DNA from: Symsagittifera roscoffensis
Lineage: Eukaryota > Xenacoelomorpha > Acoela > Convolutidae
DNA: 64,000 bases
Assembly: GCF_963678635.1 (NCBI RefSeq)
Contig: NC_087062.1
Location: 3,373,556-3,437,555, forward strand
Direction: 5' to 3'
Positions 22,701-37,700 of this stretch are shown in pieces. The notes beneath the pieces are model-generated. The model did no database searches. It saw only the letters and a list, made by a program, of their open reading frames with translations, and was not told where the DNA came from. Within the stretch, counting starts at the first letter, position 1, and every line of letters begins with the position of its first letter. The translations under genes were made by a program, and so were the position numbers.

Positions 22701-25700
22701 GCGGTTAAAACTTCTTTCAAGTGGTTGTAAACCTGTCTCAAGTACCCATTGAATTTTCTTTCCCTTCACGCGCGAATTGGGAGGGATTGCTCACCTGGTC
22801 CCAAAACTATTACATGGGCGTAAAAAAGGTATAGAAAAACTGTCGAAAAATTCAGCAAGTCTGCGACTATTTAAGTCATGAAAAGCAACTTTGAGCTGCA
22901 TACTAACCTTGTAAAACCACCCATTACAGCACAAAAATAATGCTCATGCGATGTGGGGAAATAAAAAGAGCCTTGCGAGCTTCTTCAAATTTAGACGGGG
23001 GGAAAATATAGAGACCGATTATAAAACACAGGTCTGCTGTAATAGCTTCCAGCTTAGTAGCAAAAAATATTTAGCCCCCAGTTTGTCAATTTATAATTGA
23101 CATAATAAAAATATTTGTGCATTTATTCGAAACTGCATTCATACAAGATTTCATCCATATTTTGTTAGTACTGCACGATGAGCTGCATAGAGTTTTATAA
23201 ACAGAGGCGAACTGCGCTTCGCATACACTGGCGAGAACACGACAAAAAACAGGTCTATAAAGTGCAATAAGAAAAAGTAGAAATAAGCCTCGGATTAGTA
23301 AAAACTCGGCTACGTCTAGGATTCGATCTGCGACCTAGAAAGTTTGAGTCTCACGCACTAACCACTCAGCCACGGACGCTTAGTTAATCACAAACACGAG
23401 CTGCAAATAAACCAGAGAACAGATGCTATGAAATTTCCAATGCTACAGATAACTACACATTAACACAGCCAACAGGCAGTTCGAAAAGACTCGATGAACA
23501 AAAATAAGCAAGAAGAAACGAACTTGTTTATTGAAAAATCTCAATTTCTAGAACAACTTATGATTGGAATTTTTTTGATATAATTGACCCAATTTGAGAA
23601 AACTGGATCAATAGGTAAAATTTATATTTCGCAGGAAATTCTGAAAATTGAAGTCCACTTTCGAACCTAGAAGTCGACCACGTTTTTCGTAATCTTTACA
23701 CTTTTGCTGTTCGATAGTGGAGTTTGTCTTTATTTTAACAAAACAAATGAGTCGAACTTTTAAAAAAACAATCGCGACCTATATAAGAGTCTGAACTACG
23801 TTCATCGACTCTTAAACAAATTCACATGCTATTTCGCTGTACATCTTAAGTTTTTTCTGATTTAATTTTTACTGGGGGTTATAATTTACTTGGGGGGGGG
23901 GATGATAGAAAAAACCCTCAAACACTTGCTATCCCAAATGTTCACATATTTGATGAAATCTCTTTAATATTTGGTACACGCTTTTTTCTTTACTTGGTAT
24001 GAGATATAAGCAATGATTTGTTTTTGCTGGTAATGTGAATTTATGAATCTGGGTTTGATAACAAAAACTTCAGCCTTTCTTTCTTTACTTACTCGTGGAA
24101 TAAATAGAGATGGAATATTGCAGGAAGAATGAATGCGAGCAGAGTGCAGCATGTACTGCCCACTAGAGCCATCAGCACTGAGAAGTTCGGAATTGCAATC
24201 ACAATCACACCTACAATTACGACAAGGATAGCTCGTTGCTCACAGTATGTTTTCAAATAGTTTATTTTTCATCATTTCGTAAGAACTCCCTTCTCACAAT
24301 TTTAAGGAGGAAAAATCAAAAAATGGACCAAAATTAAGGCAACCCAATTAAGGTGTATACATCGTAAAAAAGCTTAAAGTGAGCATTTTTGTTGGTTTAA
24401 ACAAATATAGCAATAACCATTTTAATCTTGAAAAGTTTCTGACTCAACATATTTCCCAAGATTTTTGAAATGAACAATTTATACATAAAAATTTATTTAT
24501 ACAAATTAGTTTTCAAACTATTACATGCGAAACACATTCGCGACCTACCTAACATATTTGCTTTTTCGAGAGGCCACTCTATCAAACTAGCACCAAAAAT
24601 AGTGTCATGCTAATATACTACACTCTTTTGCAGGCTAGTGCAAAAAGAACAGTAGATTTAAATTAGCAGCTTAATCTTATCATATATCATGTCATTTGAT
24701 CTCCAACACTGAACAAATCAGACTACCTTTTCTCGAAACAGACAACCTGTTGATATTTTTAAGCAAATCGAATCACAAATTGAAGGACTTCATGTGATAT
24801 CATAACTGACCCCCCCAACGAGCTTTCTTTGAGGTTGTAAAAATGGCGCGCAAAAATCCTCCCCTAGGCCATAGTTCCTCCCGACTCCACGAGAATAGTT
24901 GGAGCAACTTCAAACATAGCCACAGACAGTTGGAAAATAGTCAATAAATGCAAGCAAACAGAAAAAAAATGCTGACTTGTTTTTAAAAAAAATCAATTTC
25001 CGAATTCCAAAGAAAAAAACTGATGCCCTCAAAGCTGCTCTATGAGCTTCTAGAACAATTAATGGCTGACTCTTTTTTGATAAAAGCAACATAATTTGAG
25101 AAAACTGGGTCAATAGATAAATTTTTATTGAGCTGAGAAATTCGATAATTAAATTCCACTTTTAACGCTAGAAGTCGATCACTTTTATTGTGACCTTTAC
25201 ACTTGAACTGTGTAAAAAAACCATTGCGAGCTTTAAAAGAGTTAGAACTACGTTCACCGACTCTTAATCAAGTTCCAACAGTTTACATGGTACTCCATTA
25301 GCGAATAATAATCAACTCAATTCACAAAAGTTTTTTCAAAGCATCTGCACCTGTTTAGGGTAAGCCACAGGCATAGATCCAATCAAAACTTACCCTAGTT
25401 ATAACTATTCAACTCATAATATCATATATTTTGTTGAAAACATAGTACCTGTCACACATACTAGACTGCACCGGAGCACATTGCCCGGCATGTATTTGGA
25501 TGTTGCACTACTGCTATTATTGCTGCTTCTCGTTGCAGACAACTGAGAATGTTCTGGAAGCAGTTTGGCCTCCAGTAATTGCACGACGGGGAACATCATC
25601 ACTAAACAAGACAGTCTTCATGAGACAGTCTTCTAATTTTGCATCTTCGAATACTTTCTAAATTTAATAGCATAAAAGGGGAATATTCCAAATTGAGTAT

Positions 25701-28700
25701 TCGTATTAAAATCTTCCAGCTCACTTTTTAACTTGGATTAAAAGAATTTAGCGCTTGTAGAAAAACAAAGTACACCACCCATATAGCTTAGCAGAGGAGA
25801 TGATAACAACTCGAGGAAGGGTCCCTTTAAAAGTTCAGATTGTATTTTTGAAATGAAGTTGTAGTATTCTAATTTAAAGACACTAACTCGGATAGGTGAA
25901 GATGAGAGAAAAGCAAAGACAGGCTTTGACTAAGAGAGGAGATATAGCTGAAACGAAATTACATTTAGATTTAGCAAAGAAAGGAACTTGCACATTGCGA
26001 AAATGTTACTATTTCCATGCAAAACAATCCACTCACAATCAGGTAAATTTAATGTGATGATTGGTTGCGTCTCCTTTCCAAAAGACTGAAAAAAAAACGA
26101 AAATTAAGCGTAGCCCAATTTCTATTTTAAAATTTTTTACGGTGAGTTCTTACCAAGTAACCAGCTGCACCAAATACTATGTACAAAGTTGTCACTATTA
26201 ACATGACTAGTTTGAAGATTCTAAAACAAAAACCATAAATAACCGAGATAATAATAATAAAAAACACATTACTGTCCATTAGAAAAAATTATAGCCGTTC
26301 TCAATCAAAAATCTAGATTTGTATTTCTCCAGCTTTGAACTTGATTTCCTCAGAGGCAATTCTTTTTTTTTCAGTTTCTTTCAATACCATTTTGAAATAA
26401 TTTTTTTTACAAGGTCATCTGATTTTTAAGATAATCGCAAGGGTAAGGACATTACGCATTGTTATACGACAAAGCATACCCTTTGAAAAGATGACGAGCC
26501 GATGGGTGGACCGATGCTTCCAGGGCTAGAATCATTCCTGCACCCTCGTAGCAGTACAGAGCTATGCCGAGGAAGAAGGGGAAGCCCTGCAGTGTCATGT
26601 ACTTGGGGTGTTTTCTATAAAAAAAAAGAAGAGCATCATCTGCGTGCTATGAAATACCGATTGAATCATGCTTAAACTTTTAAAAAGGGTAGCTGTACAG
26701 TTGGCATAGAATGATAAATGATATCACAACAGCGAGCTTATGGAAAAATTAAAGTAATAACAAAACACAAATTTCAATTGAATTTTGGGTATATTTCGTT
26801 TGGGGGGGGGGGGGGGGGGAGAGTTTTTAGCTTAAATATAGGTTCAAAAAAAATTGCGCTTAATTTTTGTAAATCGCATTTTCGTCTTCATTTTTCTGTA
26901 CACATTAAAAAAATTTCAAACCGTTTGAATTATTTCACTGTTTAATTTTTCATTACTGGTCAAATCACATCCGAAAGGGCTTAAAATTAATAATATCCCA
27001 CTAGGCCTTAACCAATTTTTATGGTGCCCAATTTTGTCTGGAAAATATCAAAACCCAAAATTTTGAGAACGAGGATGCTTTCAATATAAGAATGGCAATG
27101 TATATTTGGAAAATATTACAAAAAATTCTAACGGGGATGGTAAAACACTACTGCTTTGTGTGATTTTGCCTGATATTTGGTAGCTCAATGAAAGCTCGTG
27201 GGGAATCAAGTATATAATTCTATAACTTCTTTTTGGTCGTATTTCAGAACTAACCGTACAATCCCCCCAATTGATTTACGGGTGAGAAAATATGGATTTT
27301 TCAGGAAATAACTTTGAGTATACCTTAGATTTATTTAAAAAATAACAGTGACAACCAATTTTATGTGCGCGTTTGCTCGAAATGCATACATTATTCAGAA
27401 TTAATTTTCAAATTTAATACATGGCTAGGGGCGAAATTCTAAGGTTAGTCACTTAGGGGGGGGGGGGGGTGATTGTACGGTTGATCCGTAATTCAGATTC
27501 CAACAAAAAGGAAAGAGCTGTCTCAGTGTCAAGAAAAATTCGTCAGAACTTTTCGTTTTTCGGACAAACTTACACGAAGGAGAATGAACTTCCTATCATT
27601 TTCTACTACATTTTTAATTTTTTCATAGATAAAATCAACTTAATTTTGAATTTGAAATCCTACCGAATCATCTTCAAAGACCGTTTGAAAATTCTAGAAA
27701 AATTTATGATTGAACCTTTTTTTGAAAAATAAATAAATCCAATTTGAGAAAACTGGGTCAAAAAGAAAACATTTTTTTTTGTTTTCGCTAGAAAATCTAA
27801 AAATTAAATTCCACTTTCGAAACTAGAAACCGATCACGCTTTTCATGACATGTATACATTTGCAGTTCGATGGTGCAGTTTGCCTTCATTTTGACAAAAG
27901 AAATGAACTGAACTTAAGAAACCAAAAGTAAAACAGCAAAAAAATAAATGTGAGCCTGAACAAAACTGAAGACTTCTTGAAAAAACCATCGCGTCCGATT
28001 GAAGAGCCTGAACTACGTTCATCGACTCTTAAAAACAGGCGATACTAAACAAATATAACCAATATACAGTTGGAAAAGAGCCAATGAACAGTGAAAAGAG
28101 CCAAAAGAAATAGTGATTTGGGAAAAAATAGTGATAGTGAACTTAAAAAACATGAACAAAAAAATTTCTTTTAATTTCAGGAAAAAATTATGAGTGCCAT
28201 TATTTTGAAAAAAATAACCCAATTTCCGAAAAATGGACCAATAGGTAATATTTTTATCACGCTGATAAATCTGAAAATCATAATCCACTTTCGATACTAG
28301 AAATCGATCACGCTTGTTGTGACTTTTGCATAATTGCTGTTCCATAATAGAGTTTGCTTTCATTTAAGCAAAGAAAATACTTTGAACTAGAAACACGGAT
28401 GAAATAACACTTCAAAAATCCAAAATAAAAGAAATATATTTTTCAAATCAGTCCGATATCTTGTCTCTTTAAAAAGTAAATTGGCGGATTAATTGTGCTT
28501 GCAACTGCTGTATAAATTCAAATATTGTAGACATCAGCTAAAATTGCTCAATATTGGCAACTCTATTTAGCCTTTGGGCAATGAAAAAAAAATCCAGTTT
28601 TTAATGTTTATTTACCCAAATGTGGAAAAAACTTCGCACCACTTGCGATACAATATAAACAAAGCCAGACAAATTCAGCATAAGCAAAACAAAAACTGCT

Positions 28701-31700
28701 ACGAAAAAAGAGAAAATTCCAAAAAAAACTAGATCTACCATAACGTTCATTCCTTTTAAGAAAAACACATCAATAGGACAATTCAAGGTTAAATAAGCAT
28801 CGCAGCAAAGAAGCTGTCACAAAGTCGACAATTATTGAGCAGACACCCGTGGAGCCGCAAAAAAATTTCATTAATAAAAGCTGGAAATTTGCAAAAAAAA
28901 GTTTTCAAGTCCAGTCCCTCCAAGAAAAATTCGCTCATAAGACGCAATATGAGGCCAAAAAAGCCGATATATTGTGAGGCCAAAAAGCCGATAAAATAAC
29001 TCGCAAAGAAAAAACTTATGCAATTAGGTCTCTTCGAATTTTATACACAATTTGTCGTTGAACCTTTTATTGATAAAAATTAACCCAATTTGAGAAAACT
29101 GGGTCAATCTGTAAAACTTTTATTTCTCTGGTTAATCTGATAATTAAATTCCAGTCTCGAAATGAGAATTCGATAACGTTTTTCGTGACCTTAATCTTTT
29201 AGCTGTTCGATAGTCCAGTTTTCCTTCCTTTTAACAAAGGAAATGAACTGAACTTAAAGAGTCAATCCGCGAAAAAGTAAACTTGACCCTGAACACAAAT
29301 TTTCAAGATTTTTTTTCCAGAAAAAAAATCGAACAAAAAATCAGCAAGACCTACTCAAATGATTTTTGCCGACGGTGATTTTTGCGCAGTTGGAACTTAC
29401 GACACTGTGTGGTGTTGGCTGAAGTCGAAGTAGAATACGATCAGGTAGGCGAAGACATTGGCACAGTCGGCCAGGATGCTGAAGAGGGACAGACTGTTCA
29501 GGTTGCGGTAGAAACACAGTCCAGCCAACACTGGCAGCAGACCCAGGAGCCACGTGGCCCTAATAAAACACTACACATATCATAAGACGAAAAAAATGAA
29601 CAAATCTTACGCAAAAATAAACGCAAAACTTAAACAGAAAAAAAAGCAACTGACATATTTTGGAAAAATTTTGCATGCAAAATCTAATTTATCTGACCGA
29701 ATTTGTATCTGGATGTTGTCTGAAAAAACAGAGTAGCAGGTTCTGTCGAAATGTCTGTTTTTAGTTGATTCTTCCTGTCTGAACTTTTTACAACTCTCTT
29801 TATAATAAGTAGCAAAAAAGTGCAACAGACAAAATTAATTAAAAAGGATCAGAAATGATTTTTTAGAAACCTTTTGCTTGCAAAAATAAGGTTTTCAAAA
29901 AAGAGTATCTCTGAAGGTAGCTTGGAAGTTCAACGGCCCAAACTAAAAGCACTTGTAAGCTCGTTTTGAGACGATGTCGAATAGGATATCTATATGTATT
30001 CTATTGAATATTTTTGATTATTCGACTAAATTCAAATTTCTTTATTGCATCAAATTATCAGACTACTCTTTTTATTAGCTTCATGTTCCAAATTTTTGCA
30101 ACTTTATACACGGCAAAGTACGCTGATGAAAAAAATCACAAGTGAAGCAACTTTGGATTTTTCTGAGTATAACAAAAAAAATCAAAACTTGCATATAATT
30201 AACATGGTGCAAGACAGCTCATTTTAATAAAATGAGAATTGTGCAATTTTTTTTGCGAAATTCTAACCAAAGTTTTACCCCCAAAAGCGGAGCATTTTAG
30301 GCTTTTTGTAGTAAATCAAAAATTACGCCAAAACTAACAGTTCAATTCCTGACTAAATTATCAAAGTCAGCCTCACCAAAGTTTAAGAAGATTAGAAAAC
30401 TTGTGAATTTTTTAAAACTACTTATTTGATAGCCATAAAAAAATCATTACCACAATTTTTGACATATTTTTTACCACAATTTTTGACATATTTTTGACCA
30501 CAATTTTTGACTACAATTTTTGACCACAATTTTTGACCACAATTTTTGACCACAATTTTTGACCACAATTTTTTACTACAATTTTTGACATAATACTCTT
30601 TTCGTAAACTTGGTTGTAATATGTACGAATTTTTATGGGTAGATTTTGATTGGCTAAAAAAGCTAAAAACGATCCGTTTTAGCAACACGTTTAGATTCAA
30701 TCGATCAAGCATTTACATTTGTGTTTCCTTTTTTGATATCAACAAATTTGGGCGAAGTATTGATTTATTTCCGATAATTTATTCCAAGAACTTCTCAAAA
30801 AACAAACGAAAAAAAGAAAAGCTACTAGTTTCCTCGATAAAAGACATTTGTGAAAACGTGAAGAATTCTGTTTAAAGGTATCGAAAAGTGTGTGCGAATC
30901 ATTAATTATAATCGGAGTTTCTCGTCAATTTTCATCCAAGTAGGAGAGGGTATGTGAGTGTGAGCCAATAATTATTCACTCACTGTTCAATTGAAGGCAC
31001 AAAGTCGGTCAAGTTCTCCTGTATGAAAATGAGATATGCACAGCAGAACCCTAAACAGCAATGACTTAGTTCAATTCAACCATACTTCTACTTTAGGGCT
31101 GAAAAATCATCGATAAAGAGATAATCTATATTTGTTACTGTAAAAAGTCACTGCGATGATCATAAATTCTCTTAATAACATTATCACTGATGATTTTGAA
31201 TGTTGAAATGTCCAAAAAATCAACTATTCGCATTAAGAGACGTCTGCAAACCAACTGTTTTAATTTCGCCTGACATCCTTGAGTTTTAAAAAAGAACTAA
31301 GAAAGCCTGTATAATTTATTCTCAAAATTGAACCAAGAAGAACTAAGATACTATTTAAAAATATTCGCAATTTTGTATCGAAATTAACTAGGTCAATTAT
31401 TCTAGTATCTTCTCCGATAGACGTTGAACACACATTTTTCATATATCTAACCGGCCTCAAGGTTTCAAAATATCATTAAATCATCTTGAACCGTGAAAAT
31501 AGATAACCGATAAAATTGAAACAAAAAAGCTACAGGTTTCAAAATATCATCAAATCATCTCGAATCGTGAAAATAGATAACCAATAAAATTGAAACAAAA
31601 AACTAGCGATAAATGTCTATCGATGACTATCAAGATTCCTGCTTTTATGGCCCTGCTTCTACTATTCTCAAATTAATGAAATTAATTATTTACCTGTCTG

Positions 31701-34700
31701 TGACACGACCAGGGATAGTTCGACTGTTAGTTTGCCAAAGTAACCCAGAGCAAACTCAGCTGAAATAATTGCAATGTTACCCACATATTCCACACTTATC
31801 ACATGGAGAGGTATGATTGCGATAGCGTTAAGCGACTACTGTTTTCGAAAAATTCATTAGCGTTAATTAGCAGTGATAATAGTGATAAGCGAGCGAAGAA
31901 AAATCGCCGATTCACTAAGATTTTGGAAGACTAATATGGGCAAATTATTAGCCGTTATAATTTTATGCCATAATTCAGACATGAAAACGACCATGTGAAA
32001 AAAACTAAACATACTTCAAATTTTCCCAAAATTTTTAGTTTTCAAGATTTAAAACAATCGATCCATTCTCTAACACACCTGCAAGACTCATTTAACAAAT
32101 TCAACGAAAATGATGGAATGAATCATGTTAGAAAAAAAAGAAAACCAAGTTTTTGGCTTCAAGTTTTTGTTTTGGATATAATCATAATTCAGACAATGAA
32201 GACAAAGATAATTTCATGTGTTGCAAGCATAGTATAACTGCGTCATATTACAAACATTGCATAACAAGCTAGTCAAAATAAAATGAGACAAAACTTTTCC
32301 GTCAAAACAAATATTTTAAAAAATGACGAAAAAAATCTTTCTAAGAAAAATTTTTAGGACGAAAAAGGACGATTTTAAAGTGACTTATTTTAAGGACGAA
32401 AAATACAATTTTAAGGACGAAAAATACAATTTTAAGGACGAAAAATACAATATGACGAAAAATAAAAATGAGTGGGTTATATTACTACTGAAACAGAAAT
32501 TGAAATGTGGCAACTAAGATGACAAAACTAGGACCGTGCGTGGCACATCTTGTCGAAAAAACTATCAAAAATTATTATCAAATTTTGAACTTAGTACTCT
32601 GAGACTAGTAGTTTAAAAGCCTCACCCCCATTCTAAGTACTCATAAACGAAAGTTTGAGGCGAATAAACTAATATCACCAAAACAAAGTATTTTTTCAAG
32701 CGGAAAAACAGATAAATTAAACCAAAAATCTACTAGAAAAAATCTCGAATAGAAAAACGGGTACTTTAAACACAATTAAGTTCATCAGCTGTTGGCCGCG
32801 GAGAAAATGAGTCGTGTGAACAAAGTTTTCACCGGAGAAAAATGCTAGTAACCGATCCCAATACAGTTGCTCTTGCAAAAGTAAACACCTAGCCAACAGA
32901 CAATTGAAAAATAGTCATTAATAGCAAAAAACAAAAAAAAACACAAACTTGTTTATTTAAAAATCTTTACTTTCGAATTTCAAAGAAAAAAACAGACGGC
33001 CGTGAAGCTATTTAAATTTTCTGGAACAATTCATGATTGAAAACACAATTTGAGAAAACTGAACCAATAGCTAAACTTTATATTCCGCTGGAAAATCTGA
33101 AAACCAAAAATCCGCTTCCAAAACTAGACGGCGATCACGTTTTTTTGACCTTAATACTTCAACTGTTGATAGCTGAGTTGGCCTTCCTTTAAACAAAAAC
33201 TTGAAAAACATATCCTGAGCGGATCTTCAAATCACATGCGATATAACGCAAGTGCATCACTGCAAGATAGCCAATAGAAAATGAACGGAAATCGAGAAAC
33301 AGCCAACAGAAATTTGGAAAAGAGTCAAAGAGCGCAAGTGAACAGAAATAAAATTCTGACATGTTTTTTGAAAAATCTCAGCTTTCGAAATTCAAAGAAA
33401 AAACAGATGCCGTAAGAGCGGCTTGAACTTCATTATGAACATTTTATGAGAAAACTGGATTAATAAGTAAATTTGATGTTTCGCTGGGAAATTTATAAAC
33501 TTTTTACCTTCCTTTTAACAATAATAAAGAACTGAATTTAAGAAAAATCAAAAATCAAACCGCAAAAAAGTAAGTTTGAGTCTGAAATTTTAACTCTTCC
33601 ATTTAAAAAAAACAAAAAAAATCATTAAAATTTATATAAGAGTCTTCACTACTCTCATAGACTCTTAACAATGAGATAAACACAAATTCTTGGAATTCTG
33701 TTACATGTTTTATCAAAAGACATGAAAATGACTTTTTAAGACTGTTAAAGGTATTCAAAACAAGGAGAGTCGTTCTGAGAAAACTAAGACAATAACTAAC
33801 AAAAGTGCATTTTTTTTGTCAATACACAAAGCCGAAGCATTGCTTCGCAACCACTAGCAAAAACATGACGAAAAGCAGCATTTTAAGTGAAAAAAGAAAT
33901 AGAAATAAGCCTCGAATTAATAGAACTTTAATACGCGTCAGATTCGAACCTGCTTGCGAGCTTATTTACAAACAAAACAGCTACATATGCCTAAAACTTT
34001 CCAAAGCGATGCAGCAAAAGTGGCACAAAATACGAGCAGACACATTTTTGCATGTAATAAATTGGAATATAACAAACTGAAGGCATGCACACTAACTTTG
34101 CGTGTAATAAATTGGAAAACATACAGCCACAATATGTGTAAATTATTGTTATGTTGTTTTTATTACTGTTATGTTGTTTTGAACAAATATTTTTTTTAGG
34201 TTTATTTGATGATTTAAAAAAGCATCAAATGCGTTAACTTATTACTAATCGTATGTCAAAGCACCTGCTATCAAAAAGCTATCGTCAACTTAGATTAGAA
34301 AAAAGAATAGCCGTAATATTAGACTACTATAACTAAAACTCGCTAATGTATTAAGCCATATTTTACTAGTTTTCTTCGAAAAACACAGCCAACAAACAAT
34401 GGGAAAAGAGTCTATGAACGCATGTAAACAGTAAATAAAAATACATTTTTTTTTAAAACTGAATTTTCGAAGAAAAAACAGATGCCCTTAAAGCTGTTTG
34501 AATTTCTGGAACAAATAACGATGGGCACTTTTTCATATAATTAACCCAATTTGAGACTACTGGACTAATAAGTAAAACATATATTACGCTGGAAAATCTG
34601 AAAATTAAATTCCATTTTCGAAACAAGAAGTTGATCACGTTTTTCTGATTTTTACGCTTTCGCTGCTCAAAAATGGAGTTTTCCTTCCTTTACTCACAAT

Positions 34701-37700
34701 AAATTGAACTGAACTTGGAAAAAATCAAGAGTCAAACCGCAAAAAAAATGTAGTCTGAACAAATTTTAAGACTTTTCTAACGTTTTAAAGTAAGTTTAAA
34801 ATAAAAAAAAATCATAGAGACCTATATATGAGTATCATTTACGTTCATCAAATCCGAGTAAAAAGAAACAACTGGATGTCAGAAGCAGTTACAAAGACCT
34901 AAATCAGTGTGATGTCCATTTAAATTTAAATTATAAAAAAAAATTATAAAAATTGTTGGCTTCAATTTAAATTTTTCCGAAACTATTGAATTTTTTTCAA
35001 GTAATTTAAAATTTTCTTTAGTCTGTTTTTAGCAGTTTTTCTGCCAATTTTGGGGATTTTTCGCAAATTTAAGAAAAGAATTCCATAGCAATTTTTTGTG
35101 CATATCTATTTGTTTCAAAATTCATCACATTTTTCGTGAAATTTTAAGATTTATTGCTTTTCCGCGGAACAGCGAAATGTGGAAAAAAAAATGATGAGAC
35201 TATTTTTTACTTTCGCGTCGGATCGAATACCGCCGGAGCAATTTAAATTTTTTTCAATTTAAATTGCTCGATTCAAATAAAATTTTTCATTTAAATTGAG
35301 TGGGCTCATAATTTCACGTAGATAAGAAAGAGTCAAAAAGTGAACAAATGCAAGAAAACGTAGATTTAATGAAAAAATCTGTTGTGCCGGAATCGACCAC
35401 TCGACTTAGAGATTATGAGACAAATTTGCTAGAATCTGCGCTATGTTTGCTTGATATTCTTCAAACATCAGTTAACAATAAACCAAATCTCTAATAGCTG
35501 CAAAAGTGCTACCAATTTAATGAGAACTTTTAATTGTATCGCTCAGCTTGTGTAAAAAACATGCCTCAAATGATTCAGTGATTTTCTGCTAGTTTGTTAC
35601 TGGTTCGTTTTATGAAAAACTAATCGCAACAGAAAAATTCTCATTGGGAGTCCAATTGCTTTAATTGCAACTACGCGAGGGCAATCAGATCACAACACAA
35701 AATTCTGTTTTTCATAACTGTTTAGCGACAGAATTCAAAAACGATAATGTACATAGATCGGTTATCGAGAAATGATTAAGAGCCGAGCTTATTTTTCAAC
35801 ATCGAGCACACGTCTGCTCGTATGCCGTCCAAAAAAAAACTATTAACATAACTTGAACTGATATATTTTTCATTTTCAATTATTTTAATGGTTATATCTG
35901 AAATCTTAATAAATGTTTTTAGGAAGGTTAGAATAATTGGAGCTTACCTACATCCGCGTAATCCAGATCTTTGTTCTTCAGCTAAAGCAAAAACATCCTA
36001 AATTCTAAAAATTAAAATTCAGGAGTCCTACACTTTCGCACTTCATTTAAAAATAGAATTAAGTTTCTCTATTCACTCTAGCACAACTTCAGTTTATGCT
36101 TTCACCTTTCACTAACAGCTAATTAAGATTCAACTCAATATCTCTAATTCTAACTAATTAAACAATTTGTGCTTCAGGATATAAGCACATGATTTGTTTA
36201 TGTACATGACTTCTTTATTTACCCTTGCAACTGCAGCAGGCGTCATTTACGCAGTTGCAACAGGCGGCACAATGTATGTTCTCTTAACTCTTTAATCATA
36301 CATTGACAAGTTCAACTGACGTGGTTCAATTGAGATCAAAGCTGGGACTAATCTCCTGGCAGAAATACGGAGAAGCAGAAAATTTTAGATAGTTCCAAAT
36401 ATTTTTTTTTGCGAAAAAACTGATTTTTTAAAAAAATTTTCTCAATATTTTGAATAATTTTTTTTTCAGCTTTTGATAATATTTTGCCTAACCTTTCGAT
36501 ATTTCTTTCAGCTACTGATACTGAACCCTCATTTCTAATTAACGCTTCGATCTTTCTGCCATTTGGATTACCCTAACCAAACCCACCATATTACCCCAAA
36601 GAGGAACCCCCGTTTAGAACAGTTAGCCCCAATTGGCGGGCGATTGATTCCGCGAATTGACAAACACGCAGACGTCGTGACAAGTCAGGTCCGAACCCAA
36701 AATCCATTAATCGCAAAATTGCAACAGTTTACTACATGCAGCTCAAATCATGGCGCCATGTAGTTTAAGCAAGCAGCCATTTGTTTTCAAAACATTTCTT
36801 GGATCTCTACAAGGAAAAGTGGCCGCTGACGCCTGTAGGTGTAACAGGGGGCATATTTCAGGGGGTCTAAATTGAATTTATGGTCGCAAATTTATCTTCC
36901 AGTCGGTGGTCTCAATCTAAGACAACAGGCTTCAAGAGAAAAAGTGACCTGAGTTGTTCAAAACAAACCATAAACATGCTATCACCAGTTCAGCTGTGCT
37001 TTGATCAAGCAACTTGAATAAATTTATGCCTGGATATTTGGGATTCAGAACTATCTTTAAGGCAATATAGGACAGATGAAACGGATTTAGATTCAACCAC
37101 ACTAAGGTGCCAAAAGGTTGTTGGTGCATGAAAGGGTGAACAAACTGCAAACATCAGTGAAGGAAATGTGGAACCCCTCGTGACCTAAAAGGGGATAAGA
37201 TTTCAAAGAAAATAGGTTGACTGTTTTGCACTTACGTGATGATATGACTCGTAGTAAACTACCTGAAACGAAAACTCAAATTTAGGATCAACCGATCATA
37301 CGACGGTTGATTTAACGACGACGACCGTAGAGGTCCAAAATAGCATGAGCTGCTTAGTTTATTAAAATTAACCGCTTTAGCTCCCCTGGTTAACAAAATC
37401 TTAACTTATTACAACTTTTTATATTTTATGTAAATTAAGTTAAGTTAAGTCGATTCATTCACGATGGAAATGACCAATATACCAGCCGTTTATCTCAAAG
37501 CAGAAAACTGCTGTTGTGTTCATTCTTAATAGTTAGGTAAATTTTTGGTGGTTAGGTTGAGAGAAACAAATTAAACGCAATGTGTAACATTAGAAGGCCG
37601 TTTCGCGAATTTTTCAGCATAGGCTGAAGCTTTTGAGCAGTAAAAGAAATAAAGAAAGAATTTATTTCTCCTGAGAGAAATGTAATCAAGTACTAGTTGT

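Noticed and set aside
23300-23392. Functional tRNA gene
   Set aside because: Box A and B are good, but the anticodon and T stems do not pair and a SINE tail shared with 33790-33965 follows.
24093-24152. Minus-strand ORF starting MLHSARIHSS
   Set aside because: Wrong frame over transporter exon 13; the conserved frame is IAIPNFSVLMALVGS.
32323-32517. Plus-strand ORF with a repeated heptapeptide
   Set aside because: Produced by the 21-bp tandem repeat in otherwise A/T-simple sequence.
36206-36295. 29-residue hydrophobic micro-ORF (ATAAGVIYAVATGG)
   Set aside because: Very short, inside a transporter intron, and explained by an imperfect repeat GCAACTGCAGCAGGCG/GCAGTTGCAACAGGCG.
36563-37150. 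ORFs at 36563-36763 (+) and 36932-37150 (-) in a less AT-rich part of a transporter intron
   Set aside because: Neither resembles a known protein or transposon family; could be an unrecognised repeat, but I cannot support a gene.
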